Made by a program: the position numbers and the translations under genes. Of a stretch of DNA of 64,000 nucleotides, positions 53,204-62,478 are shown piece by piece. The DNA lies in the NCBI RefSeq assembly GCF_030287445.1, contig NZ_JASVWB010000004.1, positions 186,001 through 250,000 on the forward strand, written 5' to 3'. The stretch comes from Streptomyces sp. ALI-76-A (GTDB taxonomy: Bacteria > Actinomycetota > Actinomycetes > Streptomycetales > Streptomycetaceae). The notes beneath the pieces were generated by a model. That model saw only the letters and a list, made by a program, of their open reading frames with translations. It was not told where the DNA came from and did no database searches. How positions within the stretch are numbered: the stretch's first letter is position 1; every line of letters begins with the position of its first letter.

Positions 53204-53252
53204 ACGGCCGAGCGGTACGCACACCGAGCCGGTGCGCGTGCCGCTCGGCCGT
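53204..53252 (+). terminator. 22-bp hairpin after the protease gene
   Basis: Arms 53204-53225 and 53231-53252 pair at 20 of 22 positions plus two G-U pairs, around GAGCC. It starts 23 bases past the protease stop. Confidence 0.8.
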
Positions 53253-53296
53253 GCTTCGGCCGTGCTTCCACCGCCCTCGCGCGGTGGTTCCGCGCG

Positions 53297-53790
53297 TCAC
53301 GGGTCGGCGAGCAGGCCGTAGGCGGTGGGCACGAAGGTGTCACGGGCGCGGAACCGGCGGGTGCACACGGCCGCCAGCGCCGTGCCGGTGCCCGGGTCAG
53401 AACCCCGGGAAGGCCTGCCGGCCGAGTGTCGCCCCGCAGTGGAAGTACACCGGTCCGCGCTCGGTCGGATGCTGGAACCAGCCGATCGTGTGCGCGTGCC
53501 GGTGCCCGAGGCCGCGGCGGAGCACGGGGCGGCGCACCGTCCACAGCGCGTCGGCCAGCGCCGAGCGGGACGGCGTCAGATGCGCCTCGGCGAAGGTGAG
53601 AGCAGGTCGTCCGGCGTGCCCCGGACGGCGCCGGCCGCCCGGAATCCGCCGATGTCCAGCGAGAGCGTGGGGGTGTCCCGTCCCTGCGGTGACCTACCGC
53701 GTCGAGGTCCGGGCCGCCCGGGTGCAGGGCGATCCCGTCGAGCCGCAGGGGGAGCAGTAGGTGCCGGGCCAGCAGCGTGTCCCAGGGCGA
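53297..53790 (-). pseudogene. Decayed beta-lactamase-family serine hydrolase
   Basis: Four consecutive stretches of one protein lie in three different frames: LLARHLL to GHRRDG (about 53790-53675), TPTLSLDIGGFRAAGAVRG to the next break (to 53600), TFAEAHLTPS through IGWFQHPTERGPVYFHCG to a TGA at 53397-53399, and GSDPGTGTALAAV to LLADP and TGA at 53297. The order and the HCGATLGRQ motif match the C-terminal third of class-C beta-lactamase-like hydrolases. Three frameshifts and loss of the catalytic N-terminus make it a pseudogene. The 5' side is replaced near 53790 by A/T-richer, unrelated sequence. Confidence 0.7.
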
Positions 53791-53946
53791 AAGTAGCTAC
53801 ATTGATCAACTGTCCGCACGGGAAATTCGACGCCGGAAAGTTGAAGGGCGCAACTTGGCGACGCGGCGGGTGTGGGGGTGCCGGAGTACGCGGGTTCTGG
53901 ACAACCGGGACCCCGGAGCTGCCGTGCCGCGCCCCACAACGCACGA
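53791..53946. other. A/T-richer junction sequence, no gene seen
   Basis: This segment follows the broken end of the pseudogene. It starts with CGAAAGTAGCTACATTGATC, far below the local GC, and includes the small palindrome TTGATCAA. No ORF with coding bias or mobile-element end is visible. It probably marks a deletion or insertion point. Confidence 0.4.
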
Positions 53947-53976
53947 CGGTGGACCGCCCGGGAGGGCGGTCCACCG
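53947..53976 (-). terminator. 13-bp perfect hairpin
   Basis: Arms 53947-53959 and 53964-53976 are exact reverse complements around GGGA. It lies 33 bases past the stop of the minus-strand gene at 54009. Confidence 0.85.
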
Positions 53977-54008
53977 ATGGAGAGGCGTCAGCGCGGGCTG
54001 ACGGGAGC

Positions 54009-54458
54009 TCAGTACCAGGCGGTCCAGGCCAGATCGTGGCCGTCGCACGCGAGCAGTGCGCGCGAGACGCGGCCGTGCAGGTTGTTGCCGAGCTTCGTGT
54101 AGGCGTAGTTGATGCCCGGGTCGACGGTCTCGGAGACCCAACCGTCGACGCGTCCGACGCCGGAGTCCGAGCGCTGCAGAACGGCGGCACAGTTGGCGCG
54201 GGAGTTCTCGATCCGGGCGAAGGACCCGCACGTGTCGGAGTAGAAGTACTTCAGGGCCATGCCGGAGGCGAACTGCGTGGGACCGACCTGGCGGAACGTG
54301 CCCACGCAACTGGAGAGGGTGGGGTACTGGCCCTCGTTCCCGTACGCCCCGTAGTTGCCCCCCTGGAACGACGCCGCCTGCGCGGATACCGGAGTGAGCG
54401 CCATCACCGCGGCGGCGCCCCCCGCGGCCAGCAGAGTCGTGAGTGATCGGCGGCTCAT
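54009..54458 (-). CDS. Small secreted protein, 149 aa
   Basis: 149-residue exported protein with signal peptide (MSRRSLTTLLAAGGAAAVMALTPVSAQA) and a mature chain with four cysteines (LSSCVGT, DTCGSF, ANCAAV, LACDGH) likely in two disulfides. Repeated aromatics (GNYGAYGNEGQYP) and DGWVSETVDPG suggest a compact beta-rich domain. GAAAGAGGGG precedes ATG 54458. The family is common in streptomycetes; function unknown. Confidence 0.8.
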   Translation of the reverse strand: MSRRSLTTLLAAGGAAAVMALTPVSAQAASFQGGNYGAYGNEGQYPTLSSCVGTFRQVGPTQFASGMALKYFYSDTCGSFARIENSRANCAAVLQRSDSGVGRVDGWVSETVDPGINYAYTKLGNNLHGRVSRALLACDGHDLAWTAWY

Positions 54459-54603
54459 GAGCCCCTCTTTCCTGTGTCGGCGTGCACTGAGCGAACGTCG
54501 GACGGCCGACGCGTGCGTCGGCGACCGCTCGCGAGTCGACCCTAGGAGGCCCCGCCGCCGACCGGTGCCTGACACCTGTCAGGATGCGGGCGCGCGGTGA
54601 GCG

Positions 54604-55284
54604 TCAGACGAGGTGCGCGAACACGACCAGGTTCTCCGTGTAGTCCCGCGCCGAACGGTCGTAGTCACCCGCACAGGTGATGAGCCGGACCTGGGCCTGC
54701 GGAGTGTCGCCGTACACGCGCCAGTCGGGGAAGTCGTCCTTGTCGAACGTCTCCACACTGTCGACCACGAAGGTCGCCTTGCGCCGGTCGGCCCGCACCA
54801 CCCGGAAGGTGTCGCCCTTCTCCAGCTCACTGAGCTCGGCGAAGACCGCGGGGGAGGTGGCCGTGTCGACGTGCCCGGCGATGATCGCGGTGCCCGGCTC
54901 GCCGGGGGAGGAACCCTTGGCGTGCCAGCCCACGAGGTTGGTGTCGTCGGCGGGCGGGGCTTCGAGCTGCCCGCTCCGGCCGACGGCGAGATCCGTGAAG
55001 GGGGCGTCGACCGAGATCTTCGGGATGACCAGGCGCAGCGGCCTCGACCTCGGCAGGTGCCTGTCCTTCCCGGGCCGGGCGGAGGCGGCCGACGGGCTGA
55101 CGGGTGCGGCGGCCTGCGCACCCTGAGGCGGGCGGGAAGCCTCTGACGGCGTGTCTCTTCCGCCGAACAGACTCGTCGCCACCACCAGGGCGGCCACGGC
55201 ACCCAGCACCGCCACACCGGCGCGGGAACTCCGCTCGGCCGGCACCGGCTCGCTGTCGGCGGGGGAAGAAGGACCGGCTGCCAT
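54604..55284 (-). CDS. Class F sortase
   Basis: 226-residue membrane-anchored transpeptidase. One hydrophobic anchor (residues 23-41) is followed by a Pro/Ala linker and the sortase barrel: RLVIPKISVDAPF, GWHAKGSSPGEPGTAIIAGHVD (catalytic His), LITCAGDYD (catalytic Cys) and RDYTENLVVFA (Arg nearby). Pattern and compact length fit class F. It would join a sorted surface protein to the wall; the gene just upstream on the same strand (55407-55889) is the obvious substrate candidate. ATG 55284 is the start. Confidence 0.92.
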   Translation of the reverse strand: MAAGPSSPADSEPVPAERSSRAGVAVLGAVAALVVATSLFGGRDTPSEASRPPQGAQAAAPVSPSAASARPGKDRHLPRSRPLRLVIPKISVDAPFTDLAVGRSGQLEAPPADDTNLVGWHAKGSSPGEPGTAIIAGHVDTATSPAVFAELSELEKGDTFRVVRADRRKATFVVDSVETFDKDDFPDWRVYGDTPQAQVRLITCAGDYDRSARDYTENLVVFAHLV

Positions 55285-55346
55285 CGGACAGCACCTCACT
55301 CTCACTCGGACACGGCAGCACAGGAGGGGGAACGCACGACAGCGGG

Positions 55347-55383
55347 CCGGGCCGCCGCCGAACTCGTAAAGGCGGCGGCCCGG
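55347..55383 (-). terminator. 13-bp hairpin between substrate-like gene and sortase
   Basis: Arms 55347-55359 and 55371-55383 are perfect reverse complements around an 11-base loop. It follows the minus-strand gene at 55407 by 23 bases, so sortase may be reached only by read-through or its own promoter. Confidence 0.8.
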
Positions 55384-55406
55384 ACTGCTATCGCGTCAGG
55401 CATGAC

Positions 55407-55889
55407 TCAGGCCGCGTTGTGGGCCGACTTGTTGCGCCGCACGGCGTACAGGCCGGTCCCGGCGACCGCCAGGACGGCGAGACCGCCCGTGGTCACCCCC
55501 GGCGAGGCGAGCGCGCCGCCACCGGTGTGCACGCCGCCACGGGGCTTGTCGTGGTCACCGCCGTACGCCTTCTCGTGGCCACCGCCGTACGAGTCCTTCT
55601 CGTGCTCGCTGTCCTTGTAGCTCTCCGAGTCGTGCTTGGGGTCCTTGTACGTCTCCGGGTCGTGCTTCGGGTCCCGCGCGGTGCCCCACTCGTCCTCGTT
55701 CACCGCGGTCAGCGCGCCACCACCGGTGTGCATGCCGCCGCGCGGCGAGTCGTGCTTGCCGTACTTGTCGTGCTCCTTGCTGTAGGACGAGTCCTCGTGG
55801 TCCCAGTCGCCCGCGTAGGCGCCGGGCGCGGTGATCGCGAGAACGGCGGAGGCGGCCGCGGTGGCCAGGAGCATGCGTGTGGAGCGCAT
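55407..55889 (-). CDS. Secreted surface protein, probable sortase F substrate
   Basis: 160-residue exported protein. Signal peptide at 1-26; the mature part is extremely Asp/Lys/His/Glu-rich with imperfect repeats (DPKHDPETYKDPKHDSESYKD). PRGGMHTGGGALT (about 50-62) recurs as PRGGVHTGGGALA just before a hydrophobic segment (TTGGLAVLAVAGTGLYAV) and basic RRNKSAHNAA tail. This is the layout of a cell-wall sorting signal but with no LPxTG; HTGGGAL may replace it. It lies 122 bp upstream of the class F sortase gene on the same strand. Confidence 0.85.
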   Translation of the reverse strand: MRSTRMLLATAAASAVLAITAPGAYAGDWDHEDSSYSKEHDKYGKHDSPRGGMHTGGGALTAVNEDEWGTARDPKHDPETYKDPKHDSESYKDSEHEKDSYGGGHEKAYGGDHDKPRGGVHTGGGALASPGVTTGGLAVLAVAGTGLYAVRRNKSAHNAA

Positions 55890-56496
55890 CCGGAATTCCT
55901 TCCGTCTCGGCGCGGGCAGCTGGCGTCGCGTCAGCTGGACTGACCCGGCCTCGACATGATTTACCGTCAGTCAGACCCGGGGATCCCACCACTCAAGGCG
56001 CTCACACGGGCGAACGCGCGTCCTTTCGGGGGAGTGGTCCGCCCTCGGCCCGGCGGTGCTGCGAGGGGTGGTCCGAGCGCCTGCTGCGAGTCGGGCACGC
56101 GGTGGCGTCCGGTCCGGTCCGTCCCCGTCGGCGTACGCCGTGCGGTGGCGCGTCCCTCCGGAGGGACCGGCGAGCGCGACGGATCACCGGAATGGGGGAG
56201 GAGCCGAGTCCCGGCCCCGAACACCGTGCCGTACGGCCGAATGGAGTCCGTCCGCCGACAACGCGCCCTGAACCATGTGGGGTTGGTCGCCGGGCCGTGG
56301 ACCCCGGACCGGTCGCCGATCGACTCCGGTGGCTCGGCCGACGGCCTCCCGGTGCCGCCGACGGACCCGGCCGGGCTCACTGACCCGGCTGGGCTCCGTG
56401 ATGCCGGCCCGCCGCTCACGTGTCCGCGGCAGGGCACCGTCCCGGCGGTGATCGAGGCCGGGTCACGACGGATGCCGACCGGTGCTCGGTCGGTGC

Positions 56497-56528
56497 GGAT
56501 GCCCGGATGCCGGGATGCCGGGATGCCC
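56497..56528. repeat. Four 8-bp tandem repeats
   Basis: Consecutive GGATGCCC, GGATGCCG, GGATGCCG and GGATGCCC units in the gene-poor stretch. Confidence 0.9.
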
Positions 56529-56721
56529 GCTTGAGGGTGTCGTACCTGTGTTCGGCGAGGTGTGGGGGCGAGGGTGCGCCCGGTCGGGCGGGCGCTGTGA
56601 CTCGACGGGCGGCTGGGTGGGCGTACGGCAGGGTGCTGGTGCTGGTGCTGGTTGGGTACGGGGCCGTGTCCTTGCCTGCCGCGAGACGTCGCGCGGGGTG
56701 GACCGGGAGAGCGTCTACCTT

Positions 56722-56746
56722 GGACCGGACCGGACCGGACCGGACC
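56722..56746. repeat. Five 5-bp tandem repeats (GGACC)
   Basis: Five exact GGACC units in a row in the same non-coding stretch. Confidence 0.9.
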
Positions 56747-57098
56747 GGGCTGAGCGGCCAGGTGCCTCCGCGCACGGTCGGGTGGGAGGGCCGGACCCAA
56801 GGCACCGGCGGCTCCGCGGACCTGAGGGACTCCCTCGACCCGCACCCCGGGAAGCCCGCGCCCACCGACCGGGCGGGCCCTGCGGCGCGCTCTCCGGCCC
56901 GGTCGGGCCGTCCCGACGCGCGGTGGGTTCCAGGCCGGCGGAGCCGCGCGGCGCGAGAGCCGTGACCCGGGCTCCGGCCCGGCTGCCACGAGGGCGGGGC
57001 CCAGGGGATTCAAGCCGCACTCCGACATCGCTATCATCCGATAAGGACTATTTGGGGATATCCGCCCCGAACGGGTCGACATCCTCCCGGAGTGATCA

Positions 57099-57977
57099 AT
57101 GTCCCGCACGCGCCCCCCGGACGACGGCGACGAGCTGCTGACCAGGCTCGGGTCGCTGACCGCGCAGGCGCGCGAGCACGCGGAGCTGCAACGCTCACGG
57201 GTCGAACTGGCCATCGCCCTACAGCGCGGCATGCTGCCCACGGACATGCCCACGGCGCCCCGCTACCACCTCGCGGTCCGCTACGCCCCGGCCTGTCATG
57301 GACTGAACGTGGGGGGTGACTGGTACGACGCCTTCACGATGCCCGACGGGCGTATCGGGCTGTCGATCGGCGACGTCCAGGGTCACAACATCGAGGCCGC
57401 CGCCTTCATGGGGCAGGTGCGGGTCGGCCTGCGCGCCCTCGCCTCCGTCACGAGCGAGCCCGGCGAACTCCTGGCCCGGACCAACGACCTGCTCCTGTCC
57501 CTCGGTACGGAACTGTTCGCCACCTGCACCTTCATGCGCCTCGACCCGTCCACCGGTGTGCTGGAGAGCGCGCGGGCCGGACACATCCCGTGCGTCTGGG
57601 CCACCGCGGACGGGAGGTCCGGCATCGCCGGCGGGGAAGAGGGCCCGCCCCTGGGCATCCAGGAAGGGATGACCTACCCCGTGACCCGGCACCGGCTCAC
57701 CACCGGCGGAGTCTTCGTCCTGCTCACGGACGGCGTGGTGGAAGGCCCCCTGCTGGAGGTCGACGAAGGGCTGGACCAGGTGGTCCGGCTCGCGGGCGTC
57801 GCCGCCGTGGCCGGTCTGACGGCGGACTCGCTCGCCGCCGCCGTGATCAAGGGTGCCGACCGCGTGGGCCACGAGGACGACGCCGCGGTGCTGGTCCTCG
57901 GCTATGACGGGCCCGACGGTCAGCCGAAGGACGGGGCCGAACGTCAGCCGAAGAGCGGGGCCGAAGGTCAGCCATAG
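57099..57977 (+). CDS. PP2C/SpoIIE-type serine phosphatase
   Basis: 292-residue cytoplasmic phosphatase. After a short coiled start (RVELAIALQRGMLPTDMP), the SpoIIE domain shows GGDWYDAFTMPDGRIGLSIGDVQGHNIEAAAFMGQVR with its metal-binding Asp, AGHIPCVWA, and VLLTDGVVEGP and HEDDAAVLVLG at the C-terminus. Such proteins dephosphorylate anti-anti-sigma factors. The tail carries a QPKDGAERQPKSGAEGQP repeat. The MASE1 gene follows 50 bp downstream on the same strand and probably supplies the sensor. Confidence 0.92.
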   Translation: MSRTRPPDDGDELLTRLGSLTAQAREHAELQRSRVELAIALQRGMLPTDMPTAPRYHLAVRYAPACHGLNVGGDWYDAFTMPDGRIGLSIGDVQGHNIEAAAFMGQVRVGLRALASVTSEPGELLARTNDLLLSLGTELFATCTFMRLDPSTGVLESARAGHIPCVWATADGRSGIAGGEEGPPLGIQEGMTYPVTRHRLTTGGVFVLLTDGVVEGPLLEVDEGLDQVVRLAGVAAVAGLTADSLAAAVIKGADRVGHEDDAAVLVLGYDGPDGQPKDGAERQPKSGAEGQP

Positions 57978-58027
57978 GGCCGCACAGCACGCCTCCCGCC
58001 TCGCCGGGACCACGACACCGGTGTCTG

Positions 58028-59110
58028 ATGACTGGTGTGGTGCGTACCCAGGATCTGCGCCGGCCTGGCGTCCTCGCCCTCCAGACGCTGGCGGTCGCCC
58101 TCGGCTACTACGCGGCGGGGCGGCTGGGACTGCTGCGGAACCTGGCCGTCGAGGGCGCGGTCTTCACCCCCATCTGGCCGCCCACGGGCGTCGCGGTGGC
58201 CTGCCTGCTGATCTTGGGGCTGCGCGCCTGGCCCGGCATCGCACTCGGTGTCCTGCTCATCATCACGCACCTCACCTCGCTGCGGCCCGAGGTGCTCGGC
58301 AACCTGCTGGGCAACACCGCCGCCCCCGTCTGCGCGTACCTCATGCTGCGCAGGGTCGGCTTCCGCACCGATCTGAGCCGGCTGCGGGACGGCCTCGCCC
58401 TGGTGTTCCTGGGCGCCCTGACCAGCATGCTGATCAGCGCCACCGTCGGCGTCGGCATGCTCGTGATCACGGACCGGATCCCCACGGGCAGCTTCTGGTC
58501 GGTGTGGCTGGCGTGGTGGGTGGGCGACGCGATGGGCGTCCTGATCGTCACCCCGCTCCTGCTGTTGCTGCACGGGGCCCGCCTGCCTCTGCGGATGCCC
58601 CGGTGGAAGGAGGCCGTGGGGCTGAGCATCATCGCCTGCGGCGTCGTCCCGCTGGCCACGCACAACAGGGCCAGCCTGCTGTTCCTCGTCTACCCGCTGC
58701 TGATCTGGGCGGCGCTGCGCTTCCAACTGGCCGGCAGCATGCTCTGCGCCCTGTTCACGTCCGTCCTGGCCACCGTCTCCGCTACGGACGAAGTCGGGCC
58801 CTTCGAAGGGCTGACCCATATCGAGGTGATGATGAAACTGCAGGCCTTCAACGGCTCCATGGCCCTGACCGCCCTGCTCCTGTCCGCCGTGATCACCGAG
58901 CAGCGCAACACCCGACGCTCGGTCGAACGAGCCTGCCAGGAACTCGTCGAGGTCCTGGAGCACCTCACCGCCGGCGACACCCCCCGCGCGCAGCCGCCAC
59001 GCGAGGCAACGGAGAAAGAGATCCAGGAGTTCCAAGAGCTCCGAGGGATCAGTGACACCCGAGAGGACCGGGACACCGATGATCCCCGGCACCGACCGGC
59101 GGGAAGCTGA
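58028..59110 (+). CDS. MASE1-domain membrane protein
   Basis: 360-residue integral membrane protein with about eight segments of the MASE1 sensor type: GYYAAGRLGLL, AVFTPIWPPTGVAVACLLILG, NLLGNTAAPVCAYLMLRRVGFR and WLAWWVGDAMGVLIVTPLLLLL. MASE1 normally joins a signalling output domain; here only an 80-residue charged, helical C-terminus follows. The PP2C gene 50 bp upstream may be the output, encoded separately. The frame is clean to TGA 59110. Confidence 0.88.
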   Translation: MTGVVRTQDLRRPGVLALQTLAVALGYYAAGRLGLLRNLAVEGAVFTPIWPPTGVAVACLLILGLRAWPGIALGVLLIITHLTSLRPEVLGNLLGNTAAPVCAYLMLRRVGFRTDLSRLRDGLALVFLGALTSMLISATVGVGMLVITDRIPTGSFWSVWLAWWVGDAMGVLIVTPLLLLLHGARLPLRMPRWKEAVGLSIIACGVVPLATHNRASLLFLVYPLLIWAALRFQLAGSMLCALFTSVLATVSATDEVGPFEGLTHIEVMMKLQAFNGSMALTALLLSAVITEQRNTRRSVERACQELVEVLEHLTAGDTPRAQPPREATEKEIQEFQELRGISDTREDRDTDDPRHRPAGS

Positions 59111-59239
59111 TCACTCGCACCCCGCACCCCGCACCCGCGCCCGTTCGCCGGGACGACCGGGGAGAACCGGCCCCGGCCCTCCCCGACCCCTCCGCCCCCG
59201 ACCTCTCAGCCCCTCCGACATCTCAGCCCCTACGCCCCC

Positions 59240-60778
59240 TCAGCCCCCGATCGCCTTACGCAGCCCGGGCTCCGACGCGCGTGCCCACACCCGCGGCAGC
59301 TCCCGCTGCTGCTCACCGGCCGCCGCCTGCTCCTGCCCGTACAGCAGCCCCCAAGTGAAGCCGGCCTCGCCCACCGTGCCCGCCGCCACCGCCAGGCGCC
59401 GCAGCTCGTGGCGGGCCACCACGCTGTCCTGGTGTTCGCCGAGCACCTTCTGCACGGCCTGGACGCGCTTCCCCAGACGCTTGACGGGCTTGCCGAGCGC
59501 GGCGAGGGCCGGCTCTGTCGCGTAGCGGGCCTTCTTGGCCGCCTTGCGCGCCTGGTGCAGGGCCGTGTCCCGGTCCGCCCCCGGCGACGGCTCCAGTGCG
59601 GCCGTGACGCGGCCGGCGAACCGGTCGTACTCCTTGAGGACCGCCTTGGCGGCCACGTCCTCCGGTTTCCGGGCGGCCTTGGGGCGCAGCGGAGGCCGCG
59701 CGACCAGTTCGGCCAGCGCGTCCAGCAGGGCCAGATAGCGTCCCGAGGCGAGGGCGTCCTGCGTGCGGGTCCGGGCCTCGGAACTCTTGGTGACGTGCCA
59801 CGCCTGCAGCCGGGCGGCCACGGGACCCAGGACCAGTTCCCGGGGCAGGGCCTCCACCTGCGTGCTGAGCCGCTCCCGGAGCACCTCGTGGTCGCGTTCC
59901 GCGCCGAGCTCGCCGGCCAGCCACCTGAGCTCCCTGCGGACGGGATCGGTGGCCTCGCGGTCCAGGACCGAACGGTACGACCGCAGCACACTGCGCAGCC
60001 GCCGGCAGGTGACCCGCATCTGGTGCACCGAGTCCGGCAGGTTCCGGCGGACCGCGGGATCGAGGTCCACCAAGGTCCGCACCTGCTTCTCCACGTACCC
60101 GAGGAGCAGATCGCCAGCCGAGCCCGGCACCACCTCCTCGGCGCGGACGTCCGGCAGGCGGGGCGCGCCCACCCCCGTCTCCTCCAGCGCCCGGGCCAGC
60201 TTGGAGGGACCGGGCAGCCGCTCGACGCCGTTCTTGCGCAGCCTCTTGTCCACGGCCCTCAGCAGCGCGGGGTCGGCGTCCTCGGCGAGTTCGACCTCCA
60301 GCTCCGTCCACGAGGCGCGGGTGGCGCCGGCGAGCAGGGACTCGGCGTCGACGGCGTCGACGCTCAGCTCGCCCAGCACGGTGCCCTCGGCGTCGACCAG
60401 TTCCCGCCTGCGGCGCGTGGTGCGGATGCGGACGACGGGCCCCACGTCCGCGCCCCGGGTGCGGGAGACCATCAGGTCACGCAGCTCGCCCGGGACCACG
60501 TCGGACAGCGGGGCGTGCACCTCCTCCCGGCTGTCACCGGTCAGGGGGAGCTTGAGGTGCCAGCCCGCGTCGGCCCCGCCGGTCCGGCGCCGCAGGGTGG
60601 CCGAGGCGCCGGCCAGCCGCAGGTCCACGGTGTCGTAGTACACGGCGTCGAGGTCGTCGGTGCCCCGGTCCACGACCGACGCGACGCCGTCCACGTCGGT
60701 GAGGTCGGGCAGCCAGGAGGTGTCGTCGGCCGCCGGGGCCGCGTACTTGCGTTCGGTCTCACGTTTCGACTGGGCCAT
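59240..60778 (-). CDS. CYTH-CHAD domain protein
   Basis: 512-residue cytoplasmic protein. Residues 5-205 are a CYTH triphosphate tunnel (ETERKY as the ExExK motif; DAVYYDTVDLRL; LKLPLTGDSREEVHAPL), residues 225-500 a CHAD helical domain with conserved His (DSVHQMRVTCRRLRSVLR, LHQARKAAKKARYATEP). CHAD proteins bind inorganic polyphosphate and CYTH domains act on triphosphates, so a role in polyphosphate or phosphate storage is likely. It is monocistronic. Confidence 0.92.
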   Translation of the reverse strand: MAQSKRETERKYAAPAADDTSWLPDLTDVDGVASVVDRGTDDLDAVYYDTVDLRLAGASATLRRRTGGADAGWHLKLPLTGDSREEVHAPLSDVVPGELRDLMVSRTRGADVGPVVRIRTTRRRRELVDAEGTVLGELSVDAVDAESLLAGATRASWTELEVELAEDADPALLRAVDKRLRKNGVERLPGPSKLARALEETGVGAPRLPDVRAEEVVPGSAGDLLLGYVEKQVRTLVDLDPAVRRNLPDSVHQMRVTCRRLRSVLRSYRSVLDREATDPVRRELRWLAGELGAERDHEVLRERLSTQVEALPRELVLGPVAARLQAWHVTKSSEARTRTQDALASGRYLALLDALAELVARPPLRPKAARKPEDVAAKAVLKEYDRFAGRVTAALEPSPGADRDTALHQARKAAKKARYATEPALAALGKPVKRLGKRVQAVQKVLGEHQDSVVARHELRRLAVAAGTVGEAGFTWGLLYGQEQAAAGEQQRELPRVWARASEPGLRKAIGG

Positions 60779-61055
60779 ACTCTGCGCGTACTCGTATCAG
60801 CACGGATCAAACCCGGCAGAACCCCCCGTCCCGCCCCGGACGACCGGCGAGAGCGGGCCGTCCCGCCAGGTGAGCCCGCAGCCCCTTGAGGTCGTCTCGC
60901 CGGTGTGCCCGCAGAGGGCGCCGGGGAGCGTCACAGCGGCACCCGCCGGCGGCATGGCGGACGAGGCCGCGCCCGGCCCCCGGGTCCCTGGCCGGTGTCC
61001 CGCCGTGACGGGCCAGGGTGTGACCGGCGTCCCGGCGCGACAGGCCAGGCCCGGC

Positions 61056-62123
61056 TCAGCCCGCCGCCCACCCCGCGTAGAACAGGCCGAGGCCGACGAT
61101 CACACACATGCCCTGGATTGTCCAGAAACGGACCACGACCAGTACCTCGGACCAGCCCTTGAGCTCGAAGTGATGCTGGAGCGGCGCCATCTTGAAGACC
61201 CGCTTGCCGGTCATCTTGAACGAGCCGACCTGGATCACCACGGACAGCGTGATCAGCACGAACAGGCCGCCCAGCAGGACCAGCAGCAGCTGGGTACGGG
61301 AGCAGATGGCCAGTCCGGCCAGGGCGCCGCCGAGGGCGAGCGAGCCGGTGTCCCCCATGAAGATCTTGGCGGGTGAGGTGTTCCACCACAGGAACCCGAA
61401 GCAGGCCCCCATGAGCGCGGAGGCGATGACGGCGAGGTCGAGCGGGTCGCGGACCTCCATGCAGGCGGCCGGGTCGGTGAGGTTCATCGCGTTGGCGCAG
61501 GAGTTCTGGAACTGCCACAGACCGATGAAGGTGTATCCGCCGAAGACCATGACCGAGGCGCCGGTCGCCAGCCCGTCCAGACCGTCCGTCAGGTTCACCC
61601 CGTTCGACATGGCCAGGATCATGAACAGCGCCCACAGGACGAACAGCACGGGCCCGAGGGTCCAGCCGAAGTCGGTGACGAACGACAGCCTCATGGAGGC
61701 CGGGGTCTGACCGCGCTCGTCCGCGAACTGGATGGCCAGGACGGCGAACACGATGCCGACGATCAGCTGGCCGGCCATCTTCGCCCCGGCCCGCAGCCCC
61801 AGCGAGCGCCGCTTGACGATCTTGATGTAGTCGTCCAGGAATCCGACGACGCCCATGCCCGCCATCAGGAACAGCACCAGCAGTCCCGGGTAGGTCACGC
61901 TCTCACCGGTGATGATCTTGGTCAGGGCGTACGCGAGGAGGGTGGCCAGGATGAAGGCGATGCCGCCCATCGTCGGCGTCCCGCGTTTGCCGTGGTGACC
62001 GCGCGGTCCGTCGTCCCGGATGAACTGCCCGTACCCCTTGCGGGCCAGCAGCTTGATCAGCAGTGGGGTGCCGAGCAGGGTCAGAAAGAGGCCGACGGCC
62101 CCGGCGAACAGGATCTGATTCAT
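61056..62123 (-). CDS. mraY: Phospho-MurNAc-pentapeptide translocase
   Basis: 355-residue membrane enzyme transferring phospho-MurNAc-pentapeptide to undecaprenyl phosphate to make lipid I. The active-site motifs are GFLDDYIK (D97-D98), [15 protein letters not shown] and [14 protein letters not shown], with about ten membrane segments. All key residues are present. No other peptidoglycan gene is near, so this copy is outside the usual dcw cluster and could be an additional or drug-tolerant one. ATG 62123 is chosen; the frame stays open to 62546 upstream. Confidence 0.95.
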   Translation of the reverse strand: MNQILFAGAVGLFLTLLGTPLLIKLLARKGYGQFIRDDGPRGHHGKRGTPTMGGIAFILATLLAYALTKIITGESVTYPGLLVLFLMAGMGVVGFLDDYIKIVKRRSLGLRAGAKMAGQLIVGIVFAVLAIQFADERGQTPASMRLSFVTDFGWTLGPVLFVLWALFMILAMSNGVNLTDGLDGLATGASVMVFGGYTFIGLWQFQNSCANAMNLTDPAACMEVRDPLDLAVIASALMGACFGFLWWNTSPAKIFMGDTGSLALGGALAGLAICSRTQLLLVLLGGLFVLITLSVVIQVGSFKMTGKRVFKMAPLQHHFELKGWSEVLVVVRFWTIQGMCVIVGLGLFYAGWAAG

Positions 62124-62478
62124 GGGACGGCTGTCTCCCCCTCGGCTACGTTCCCGCGCGGGGCGCCTCGCCGGTGTCACCGGCGACCCCGCCCACACCT
62201 TATGCAAGGGCGCGATCTCCGCGGCGGGCGGGTACTTGACCTTCCACGGCACCGGCGTGCCGTCGAGGCCGGCGTCCTCGGCGCTGCCGGCCGTCCCGGC
62301 GCCGCCGGGTCCGACCGGCAGGGGGTCGGGTGCGCGACGACCCGGTCCGACGGCGGCTGTGCGGAAGGCCGTCCGCGCGGCCCGGCGAACGGCGAACCGG
62401 GGGCGGACTCGCGTAACACGGCCGTGACGAGGAAAGATGGGGGCGTCAGCGTGTGTCGAACGATGTGTGGGAGCGGGC
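62124..62478. promoter_or_regulatory. Divergent gap between mraY and pgm
   Basis: 355 bp. The inverted repeat TCGCCGGTG / CACCGGCGA (62168-62186, one-base spacer) lies 45 bp upstream of mraY and could be a control site. From about 62300 to 62215 the mraY frame on the minus strand shows coding-like bias and reads through [13 protein letters not shown], which may be a gene remnant or an N-terminal extension. No other gene is seen. Confidence 0.5.

Larger units (their letters stand above)
55890..57098. other. 1.2 kb without a convincing gene
   Basis: Long ORFs here on both strands lack coding bias, are Arg/Pro/Gly-rich and run over one another. The stretch holds simple tandem repeats: 4 x GGATGCC(C/G) at 56497-56528, 3 x GTGCTG at 56633-56650, and 5 x GGACC at 56722-56746. 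Its right end, about 57020-57098, drops in GC (CTATCATCCGATAAGGAC) and probably holds the promoter of the PP2C gene. Confidence 0.7.

Noticed and set aside
53777..54001. 74-codon plus-strand ORF in the A/T-rich junction
   Set aside because: No ribosome-binding site, no coding bias after residue 30, and it crosses the terminator at 53947.
55967..57253. 428-codon minus-strand open frame
   Set aside because: Covers microsatellites, has poor codon bias and runs antisense into the PP2C gene; no recognisable domain.
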